Source: an uncultured Bacilli bacterium
GTDB lineage: Bacteria > Bacillota_I > Bacilli_A > RF39 > UBA660
DNA: 34,821 nucleotides
Direction: 5' to 3'
NCBI GenBank assembly: GCA_947629365.1
Contig: CANRDM010000005.1
Coordinates: forward strand, 1-34,821
Below the pieces are notes generated by a model. The model did not search any database and was not told the DNA's origin. It saw only the letters and a program-made list of their open reading frames with translations. This document shows, piece by piece, positions 9,653-16,724 of the stretch (its first letter is position 1; each line of letters opens with the position of its first letter). The translations under genes were made by a program, and so were the position numbers.

Positions 9653-10393
9653 TTAGAAATTTAGTTTTTCAAATAGTCTTTCAATATTTTCTTTCCTAAT
9701 TCTAAATTGAAAACCGTGACAATCTACAATTGGATAGCCAAACATATCAATAGTTTCTTTTAAACTTAGTTCAACGCAAATTGTATCGTTTTTAATTAAA
9801 TTCAGAAATTTTTGAAAACTTTTTAATTTGTAAAAAGTAATATTATAGTATTTAACGTAATTCTCATTGTTAACCTTATATGGAAAGCAGTCAACTAATG
9901 CTAGCTTTTGCAATTTAGCATAAACTTTTTCTTCTAGTAAATCAAATGGCCAATAGCAAATATCTTCTAAAAATTCATTATTTAAATAGGCTTTAAGAAA
10001 AACTTTTCTTTTATAATCATTAACATATAATTTAAAAGTAAAACCATACCTATCTTTTACATAGTGTGAAAACATTTTTAAACTGAATATTTTTTCATCC
10101 GGATTGTTGTACTTTTCATAGGCGTAATTATAAAAGATGTAGTTGTAGGCTGTACCATAATCACATTTTGGAGCACAAGTAAATAATGTAAAGTGAGTAT
10201 TTGAAAAGCCAAATTTACATTTTATTTCAATGCTTCCAAAATCAGGCTTACACTCTTGATCTTCCTTTTTGCCTAGTAATGTTTCGAAAGTGTAACCATA
10301 ACCAGTCGAACCACCACGCATTAGTTTGATTAAGCCCATTCCCTTAATTTTCAAAAATTCTTCTTTCAACTTAACAGCATCATCATCAACCAT
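9653..10393 (-). CDS. MvaI/BcnI-like restriction endonuclease-fold protein (orphan in this window)
   Basis: GGSTGYGYTFETLLGKKEDQECKPDFGSIEIKCK resembles the MvaI/BcnI (MutH-like) catalytic region with D..ExK. Confidence 0.65.
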   Translation of the reverse strand: MVDDDAVKLKEEFLKIKGMGLIKLMRGGSTGYGYTFETLLGKKEDQECKPDFGSIEIKCKFGFSNTHFTLFTCAPKCDYGTAYNYIFYNYAYEKYNNPDEKIFSLKMFSHYVKDRYGFTFKLYVNDYKRKVFLKAYLNNEFLEDICYWPFDLLEEKVYAKLQKLALVDCFPYKVNNENYVKYYNITFYKLKSFQKFLNLIKNDTICVELSLKETIDMFGYPIVDCHGFQFRIRKENIERLFEKLNF

Positions 10394-10551
10394 AAAATCC
10401 CTCCCGATATATTGTTATAGCACATCCAAATCGAAAAAATTGTCACTTTATGTCGAAGATGTTAAATTTGTAAAAGTTTGTAAATGATTTTGCAAAATAT
10501 GTTTATTTTTTAAAGAGGAAAAGTATAATTAAAATAGAGGAGCTATTAAAA

Positions 10552-10593
10552 ATGGAGTGTAATATTGACTTTATTCGCAGTTTTAAAGAATAA
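10552..10593 (+). CDS. Candidate 13-aa small peptide MECNIDFIRSFKE
   Basis: AGAGGAG Shine-Dalgarno ahead of ATG, TATAAT-like box upstream, strong terminator downstream. Confidence 0.3.
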   Translation: MECNIDFIRSFKE

Positions 10594-10626
10594 AAAGTTT
10601 ATATATAATTTAGCTCTTTGGATTTT

Positions 10627-10650
10627 GTCATCTTAACGGATGACTTTTTT
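10627..10650 (+). terminator. Rho-independent terminator
   Basis: GTCATCTTAACGGATGACTTTTTT. Confidence 0.75.
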
Positions 10651-10687
10651 GTTTTAAAGTATACAATTTTAAAATTATTCCAATTTC

Positions 10688-10803
10688 TTTCTTGACAACA
10701 GGTCCCAGATGCAAATACTTTTGCGCGTTGCTGGTCAAATCAGTAAATAACTCTACTGATTTAACATTAGTATTGCGTATTTGTATCGCCCATTGTCAAG
10801 AAA
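10688..10803. ncRNA. Candidate structured RNA / inverted-repeat element (rod-like fold, 116 nt)
   Basis: Nested complementarity: TTTCTTGACAA/TTGTCAAGAAA, GATGCAAATAC/GTATTTGTATC, AAATCAGTA/TACTGATTT, with a large internal bubble. Confidence 0.5.
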
Positions 10804-10932
10804 TTTTCTCGGCATAATTTAAGAAATTTTTAATTAAGAAGGAAAGGTAAAATTAAAACTAAGGCTTTTTTCCAAAGAAAATATAAAAATAAATGGTTTA
10901 GAAAATATGGATTAGGGCAATTTTTGCAATAT

Positions 10933-10957
10933 AAAAACCTCGTAAAAACGAGGTTAT
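10933..10957 (-). terminator. Terminator after tRNA array
   Basis: On minus: AACCTCGTTTTTACGAGGTTTTTAT. Confidence 0.8.
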
Positions 10958-10966
10958 TTAACAAAA

Positions 10967-11042
10967 TGGTGTCTCGTTGGAGATTTGAACTCCAGACCCT
11001 TCGATTAAAAGTCGAATGCTCTACCGGCTGAGCTAACGAGAC
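10967..11042 (-). tRNA. tRNA-Lys (TTT)
   Basis: GTCTCGTTAGCTCAGCCGGTAGAGCATTCGACTTTTAATCGAAGGGTCTGGAGTTCAAATCTCCAACGAGACACCA. Confidence 0.96.
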
Positions 11043-11054
11043 ATATTTTAAAAA

Positions 11055-11130
11055 TGGCTGCCCCGGCTGGGTTCGAACCAACGGAATGTCAGAGTCAAAG
11101 TCTGATGCCTTACCACTTGGCTACGGGGCA
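11055..11130 (-). tRNA. tRNA-Gln (TTG)
   Basis: TGCCCCGTAGCCAAGTGGTAAGGCATCAGACTTTGACTCTGACATTCCGTTGGTTCGAACCCAGCCGGGGCAGCCA. Confidence 0.96.
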
Positions 11131-11152
11131 AAACGCGTAAAATATTATAAAA

Positions 11153-11236
11153 TGGTGGAGGGATATGGATTCGAACCATAGAACTCGAAAGAATAGATTT
11201 ACAGTCTACCGCGTTTGACCTCTTCGCTATCCCTCC
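11153..11236 (-). tRNA. tRNA-Tyr (GTA)
   Basis: GGAGGGATAGCGAAGAGGTCAAACGCGGTAGACTGTAAATCTATTCTTTCGAGTTCTATGGTTCGAATCCATATCCCTCCACCA; long variable arm. Confidence 0.96.
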
Positions 11237-11248
11237 ATATAAAATAAA

Positions 11249-11551
11249 TGGTGCCGACAGAGGGAATCGAACCCCCAACCTACTGATTCATACTACTATA
11301 GTTTTCACTACTTCAATGTCATTTGTAGTCTGGACTTTCTCTTAACCATATTAACATAACTTAGGTCCGTCGTATAAAGTCTCTACACTCGGTATTAACC
11401 TAGCTCGGGATTGTCATATAATTACTTACTTAGAGTTCCCCGAATTAGCGACGTCCACCTTACCCGTTTCCAAATAAGGGTGCAAGATAGTTCAAAAAGT
11501 ATAAACTTCTATCCCACAAGTCAGTTGCGCTACCAATTACGCTATGTCGGC
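11249..11551 (-). tRNA. tRNA-Thr (TGT), interrupted by a group I intron between positions 36 and 37
   Basis: Exons 11516-11551 and 11249-11288 join to GCCGACATAGCGTAATTGGTAGCGCAACTGACTTGT|AATCAGTAGGTTGGGGGTTCGATTCCCTCTGTCGGCACCA (76 nt, full cloverleaf). Confidence 0.93.
11289..11515 (-). other. Group I self-splicing intron (227 nt, no ORF)
   Basis: 5' exon ends in U, intron ends in G; P1 pairs TGT|GGGATAG with CTATCTTGCA (U.G at the splice site); P3 CGTCG/CGACG; P4 CGGG/CCCG with Q-like AATCCCGAGC; R-like GTAGAGACTTTATACGACGG and S-like AAGAGAAAGTCC forming P7. Confidence 0.92.
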
Positions 11552-11564
11552 AAAAAAAATACAA

Positions 11565-11641
11565 TGGTGGGCGATATAGGACTCGAACCTATGACCCTCT
11601 GCTTGTAAGGCAGATGCTCTAACCAACTGAGCTAATCGCCC
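11565..11641 (-). tRNA. tRNA-Val (TAC)
   Basis: GGGCGATTAGCTCAGTTGGTTAGAGCATCTGCCTTACAAGCAGAGGGTCATAGGTTCGAGTCCTATATCGCCCACCA. Confidence 0.96.
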
Positions 11642-11783
11642 GATAACGGAAAATATATCGCCCGAATTAAATAAATTAATTCCAAGACAATTAGAATTAT
11701 ACTATACAAAATTTAATTATGCAATATTTTTTTTGCTTTTTTATTTAGATTTTGACGTTTTTATGAAATTTTTATTATTAAAT

Positions 11784-12209
11784 TTAGCGCAATAAACCTT
11801 TTTCTATAGCATAAGGTAAGAAGTGGTCGCGAATAGATGATGATAAATTATATTCTACCTCACCTATTGAATACCAGTGGTAGTCTAATATTTCATCATT
11901 AGGTATTAAGCTAACGTGAATTTTCTTAGTAGCTAAAAACATATTCATCTCAATAATAACTTCTGAATCACTTTGGGCGGCTTCTTTAAAACATAATATT
12001 GGCAATAAATCTTCTTCACAAAATTCAAATCCTTGACCGATTTCTTCATTTACTTCTCTTAAAGCAGCAGTAATTTCTGTTTCACCAGTTTCAACACCGC
12101 CACCAACCAATGTCCAAGAATTGGTAGTGCTACTCCTTTGCGATTTGACAATTAATAATTTATCGTTTTCTACAAAAGCCACACTAACTACTCTTTTTAA
12201 TTTTTCCAT
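11784..12209 (-). CDS. NUDIX hydrolase
   Basis: LVGGGVETGETEITAALREVNEEIGQ Nudix box. Confidence 0.92.
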   Translation of the reverse strand: MEKLKRVVSVAFVENDKLLIVKSQRSSTTNSWTLVGGGVETGETEITAALREVNEEIGQGFEFCEEDLLPILCFKEAAQSDSEVIIEMNMFLATKKIHVSLIPNDEILDYHWYSIGEVEYNLSSSIRDHFLPYAIEKGLLR

Positions 12210-12364
12210 TTTATCACTACGCCTTACTACTTACCATAAAAATTATACTATAAATTTAACTTAATAACAAAAAGGAATTGTCAACAGTGTAAAATTGTGT
12301 TAAGATGATTTTGAAATACTAAGGGTTTCTCTTTTTATAAATTACATAGAAAGAGGATTTTAAT

Positions 12365-13822
12365 ATGTCAAAAAATTATTATGTTGATAATTATCCTTTA
12401 GATTATTATCAAATGCAATTATTAAATTGTGAGGAAAATTGTATTGTTATCGCGGGTGCAGGTGCGGGCAAAACTCTTACCATACTTGGGAAAATTAATT
12501 ACTTAATTGAAAACAAAATTACTAACGAGCAAGATATTTTAGTAATTTCTTTTACTAATGCTTCCGTAAACGATATAAAAAAACGAATAAAATACAACAT
12601 TCCCGTATTTACTTTTCACAAATTAGCAATGTTTATTTTAGAAAAAGCCAATTTTGAATACCAAATATGTAGTACCACTTTGCTTCAATACATTATAAAA
12701 GAAGAAGTTACGACTTGTAACAAGCAAGTGCAAGAAAATATTATTAAATTTTTAAAAGTTGATACAGATTTTACAAAATTCTGTCAAACGAATCAATTTC
12801 AAAGCTTTTGCCGTTTAATTGAAACATTTATTAATTTATGGAAAACTAATGCTTTAAAATTTAAAGACATTCCAATGAAAAAGTATACTAAATTGGAGAA
12901 AAAAATTTTATACTTTATTTTTAAAATTTACAAAAAATACATCAGTGAAAAGCAGAGTGCCAATTTGCTTGATTTTGATGATCTAATTTTTAAAGCTACA
13001 GAAATTGTCAAAAATATCCCCCTTAACTTTAAATATATTATCATTGATGAATTTCAAGATACTTCTTACATTCGGCTTAATTTAATAAGAGAAATATATC
13101 AAATTACCAAGGCCAAGGTCATTGTCGTTGGTGATGATTGGCAATCTATTTATCGCTTCAGTGGTTGTGATTTAAATATTTTCTTAAACTTTCAACAATT
13201 TTTCCCCGCGGTTAAGGAAATAAAACTAGTAAATACTTACCGCAACAGTCAAGAACTAATAAACATCGCTTCCACATTTATAAAAAAGAATCCCCTTCAA
13301 ATTAATAAATCATTAAAATCTTTTAAAAATAATCCTAATCCCTTTATCTTTACTCCATATAAAAACAAAGTACACAAATTAAAAAAAGTTTTAAATACCA
13401 TTTTGAAAACAAGTGGCGATATAATGATTTTAACAAGAAACAACAAAGATATTTTAGAATATATTGATGAAGACTATCAAATTGTTTCACCTAATCAAAT
13501 TGAATATAATGGGTGTTTAATTAAATTATACACTGTTCACAAATCCAAAGGCCTCGAAGCAGAAAATGTTGTAATTTTAAATTGTAATGATGATTTACTC
13601 GGGTTTCCCAATCAAATCGAAGACAACATTATTTTAAAAAAATTATACCCAGATAAAGAAATAACCTATGCTGAAGAAAGAAGACTTTTCTATGTTGCTA
13701 TTACAAGATGCAAAGAAAAGACTTATCTTCTTTATGACAAAGATAAGCCTTCTATATTTATTATTGAAATGAAGAAAATAGTTAAAAAGCATTTAAACAA
13801 TCTTTCTTATTTCAAAGATTAA
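12365..13822 (+). CDS. Compact UvrD/Rep-family SF1 DNA helicase
   Basis: IAGAGAGKT, YIIIDEFQDTS, VVGDDWQSIYRFSG, NTYRNSQELI, TVHKSKGLEAENVVILN, EERRLFYVAITRCK; 485 aa. Confidence 0.93.
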   Translation: MSKNYYVDNYPLDYYQMQLLNCEENCIVIAGAGAGKTLTILGKINYLIENKITNEQDILVISFTNASVNDIKKRIKYNIPVFTFHKLAMFILEKANFEYQICSTTLLQYIIKEEVTTCNKQVQENIIKFLKVDTDFTKFCQTNQFQSFCRLIETFINLWKTNALKFKDIPMKKYTKLEKKILYFIFKIYKKYISEKQSANLLDFDDLIFKATEIVKNIPLNFKYIIIDEFQDTSYIRLNLIREIYQITKAKVIVVGDDWQSIYRFSGCDLNIFLNFQQFFPAVKEIKLVNTYRNSQELINIASTFIKKNPLQINKSLKSFKNNPNPFIFTPYKNKVHKLKKVLNTILKTSGDIMILTRNNKDILEYIDEDYQIVSPNQIEYNGCLIKLYTVHKSKGLEAENVVILNCNDDLLGFPNQIEDNIILKKLYPDKEITYAEERRLFYVAITRCKEKTYLLYDKDKPSIFIIEMKKIVKKHLNNLSYFKD

Positions 13823-14718
13823 TTTGTTTTAGTTAAAAAGTTTTTTAAACCCTCTAATCCTAAAATAATAATGCATCCTAAAAGGAAATACCAAAAATTA
13901 AATGTTTCCAAAGTTAAAAATTCCCGCGGAATGTCAAGAGTTGTTGGTCCCATTACGATTGAATATAAAGATGCCACCATCATACCTAAAATAGCATACA
14001 CTGTAGCACTTCTTCTTTTTTCTAAACATTTTCGAACTAATTTAGTAAAAAAGACAATTCCAAAAATTATTCCTAATCCAAAAACAATTAAAATTGGTAA
14101 AACCGAAAAGTCAAAATTTAAAAATAATTTTATTTTAGTTATGATTGGTATGTATATACCAAAAATTAATAGAATGGTCGAACCAGAAACACCAGGCAAA
14201 ATCATTGCTGATATGGCAACCATCGCGGCTAAAAAGGTATAAATAATTGTTCCTAAATTAAAATTATCTATATTAAAGTTGCTTCCCGCTACTCGATTTA
14301 AATAAGTAATCATTATTACGACTAAAGCCCCAATAATAGCAAAGAAAATATTTTTATAATTACCTTTTAGATTTTCTTTTTCTTCTTTAATAACAATAGG
14401 AATAGCTAAAATAATAAAACCAAGAAATAAAGAACTTAACTCATAGATATATTTGTCAAATAAATTAGCTAAAAACAATACCGCCAAAATCATTCCTACT
14501 ATCCAGCCAATTACTAGCTTACCTAAATATTTTAAAGCTTCCTTTTTCTTTTCCCAGGTTCCTCTAAATAAATCATCTAATGAAGCAATAAATTTATCAT
14601 AAAAGCCTAAAATAAATGCTACTGTACCACCTGAAACCCCTGGAACACTATCAGCTAAAGACATACAAAAGCCGTTAATAAAACATATAATATAATCTTT
14701 TATCTTTTTCATATTCAC
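13819..14718 (-). CDS. DUF368 family membrane transporter (undecaprenyl/polyprenyl-phosphate translocase-type)
   Basis: FINGFCMSLADSVPGVSGGTVAFILGFYDKFI and AISAMILPGVSGSTILLIFGIY. Confidence 0.88.
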   Translation of the reverse strand: MNMKKIKDYIICFINGFCMSLADSVPGVSGGTVAFILGFYDKFIASLDDLFRGTWEKKKEALKYLGKLVIGWIVGMILAVLFLANLFDKYIYELSSLFLGFIILAIPIVIKEEKENLKGNYKNIFFAIIGALVVIMITYLNRVAGSNFNIDNFNLGTIIYTFLAAMVAISAMILPGVSGSTILLIFGIYIPIITKIKLFLNFDFSVLPILIVFGLGIIFGIVFFTKLVRKCLEKRRSATVYAILGMMVASLYSIVMGPTTLDIPREFLTLETFNFWYFLLGCIIILGLEGLKNFLTKTN

Positions 14719-14768
14719 CTTCCTAAATTATTATACCAAAACCGTCTTTTATTAACAACTTTTAACCG

Positions 14769-15983
14769 CTAAAATTTATAAAATTTAATTTCAAAAATAG
14801 TACTATCTTTAAAGGATGTGACACTGATACTGCCATTATCTTTTTCTATTATCGTTTTAGCTAGAGACAAACCGATGCCAATACTTTCATTAGATGAATT
14901 GTAACCCTTATAAAATCTTTCAAATATATGAGGCAAATCATTAGCATTAATACCTTTACCATTATCATTAATTGTTATTTTGGTATAAGCATTATTATCT
15001 TCTAAGTTAATTATTATACTACTATCATTAAAAGAATATTCAACACAATTTTTTAAAATGTTAGTAAGAGCCTCCACTTCCCAATAATGATCTAGTATAG
15101 CCATAATGCTTTTATCACCATTTATTTCAATTTTAATATTTTTTAAATCACACAAAGTCGAGACATTAGTGGCACTTTCTCTAATTAGTTCAAAAACATT
15201 AACATTATCTTTCACAAAATTAATGGTGTTTGCATCAAATTTTGATAGTTTCAAAATATTTTGCACAAGTGAATTTATATTCATAATGTTTCTTTTAATA
15301 TCTCTTAAAAATTCTTCTTTTACTTTTGCATCTAAATTATTGTCTTCTAAATTATCGAGCATTATCAAAATCGATGTCAGTGGGGTTTTTAATTGATGGG
15401 AAATATCTTCTAAAGATTTTTTTAACTCTTTTTTATCTTTTAAAGAATTGTCAGCATTTTCTCTAAGTAAAACAGTTATCTTATAAAGCTCGTTTTTTAA
15501 TATTGAAAGTTCATCTTCGGATAATTCATTAATTTCCAAACTATAATTCTTATTATTAATTTCTTCTAAGTATTTACTTATCTTTTTTAATTCTTTATCT
15601 CTTCCTTTATTATAAATATAAAAATTAACAAATAAAGAAGTCACTAATAAAAGACAAATAAAAAAATCAATAATAACAAATTTTTGATAAACATTATTAT
15701 TTTCGATAACAATATTATCTTTTATAATATCAATATTATATTTTTTAAAAAATTCTTCATTAATTTTACCATTTTTACTATTAATTATATCATTGATTTC
15801 TTTTTCACTAACAAGGGGATATTTATTTGTAACCTCAGATATAATCATCATTATTTTTTCGTTATTTATTTTTGTTAAACTTTGATATTCATAGCTTTTT
15901 ACGAAAATAATAACTACGATAAAAAACAACATAATAAATAATGAATTGACAAAATATTTTTTTAATTTAATCTTATTTTTCAT
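14769..15983 (-). CDS. Sensor histidine kinase
   Basis: DISHQLKTPLTSILIMLDNLE H-box; NDNGKGINANDLPHIFERFYKGYNSSNESIGIGLSLAKTI. Confidence 0.93.
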   Translation of the reverse strand: MKNKIKLKKYFVNSLFIMLFFIVVIIFVKSYEYQSLTKINNEKIMMIISEVTNKYPLVSEKEINDIINSKNGKINEEFFKKYNIDIIKDNIVIENNNVYQKFVIIDFFICLLLVTSLFVNFYIYNKGRDKELKKISKYLEEINNKNYSLEINELSEDELSILKNELYKITVLLRENADNSLKDKKELKKSLEDISHQLKTPLTSILIMLDNLEDNNLDAKVKEEFLRDIKRNIMNINSLVQNILKLSKFDANTINFVKDNVNVFELIRESATNVSTLCDLKNIKIEINGDKSIMAILDHYWEVEALTNILKNCVEYSFNDSSIIINLEDNNAYTKITINDNGKGINANDLPHIFERFYKGYNSSNESIGIGLSLAKTIIEKDNGSISVTSFKDSTIFEIKFYKF

Positions 15984-16626
15984 CTATTCTATAACCTACT
16001 CCCTTAATAGTAATTATTATATCGCTTCCTATTTTTTCTCTAATTCTTTTTAAATAAACGGTTATGGTATGATCATCTACATAATTACCAGTTGCATCAA
16101 ATATAGCATCAATTAAAACTTCTCTTCTAACAACTTTATTAAGATTTAAAAATAATAAATATAATAACTGCATCTCAATACTTGTCAAATTAACAATTTG
16201 ACCATTTTTCATTACTACCATTTTATCTAAATCAAAAGTTATATCTAAAACAGTTATAATATTTTTATTAGCCTTTCTTAATAAAACTTTACTAACTCTT
16301 GCCATAAGTTCTTTAGTGCTAAAAGGTTTAGTTATATAGTCTTCTGCTCCATTTATAAGCGATGAGACAATATCATCTTCATTATCCCTTGCTGTTAGAA
16401 AAATAGTGGGAATATTTTGAGGTTTAATATATTCTTTAAAAAGAGCAAAACCATTACCATCTGGTAACATTACATCTAAAATAACTAAATCAATTGCTTT
16501 ATCTTTCAAACATCTTTTAGCGTCATTTACATTGGTTTCATAAATTAACTGATAATCGCTTTTAGCAAAAGCAAAAATTAAACCTTTGATAATACTTAGA
16601 TTGTCTTCAACTAATAAAATTGTCAA
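15973..16626 (-). CDS. OmpR-family response regulator
   Basis: TILLVEDNLS, LVILDVMLPDGNG, IFLTARDNEDD, winged-helix C-terminus. Confidence 0.94.
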   Translation of the reverse strand: MTILLVEDNLSIIKGLIFAFAKSDYQLIYETNVNDAKRCLKDKAIDLVILDVMLPDGNGFALFKEYIKPQNIPTIFLTARDNEDDIVSSLINGAEDYITKPFSTKELMARVSKVLLRKANKNIITVLDITFDLDKMVVMKNGQIVNLTSIEMQLLYLLFLNLNKVVRREVLIDAIFDATGNYVDDHTITVYLKRIREKIGSDIIITIKGVGYRIDEK

Positions 16627-16706
16627 TTTAGCACTCCTTCCAAATTAATTAAATTATACTATTCATTCTTACCTTCTTTCAATATTTATTTTTTTTAAAA
16701 CAACAA

Positions 16707-16724
16707 AAGGGCTAATTAGCCCTT
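16707..16724 (-). terminator. Terminator of the ABC/TCS module
   Basis: On minus: AAGGGCTAATTAGCCCTTTTGTTGTTTT. Confidence 0.6.

Noticed and set aside
10449-10457. TGTCGAA at about 10451 as a third Spo0A box
   Set aside because: An isolated 7-mer is expected a few times by chance in a window of this size and composition; it lacks the extended 20-bp context of the other two.
10830-11278. Minus ORFs 10830..11081 and 11048..11278
   Set aside because: They translate straight through tRNA-Lys, tRNA-Gln and tRNA-Tyr.
11249-11551. Initial reading of the split tRNA as tRNA-His or a pseudogene
   Set aside because: Joining exons with the intron ending in G gives loop CTTGTAA, i.e. anticodon TGT with intact stems, and the insert carries group I core elements.
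11411-11608. Plus ORF MSYNYLLRVPRISDV...GDIGLEPMTLCL
   Set aside because: Lies antisense to the group I intron, tRNA-Thr 5' exon and tRNA-Val; the GDIGLEPMT tail is the familiar artefact of reading a tRNA antisense.
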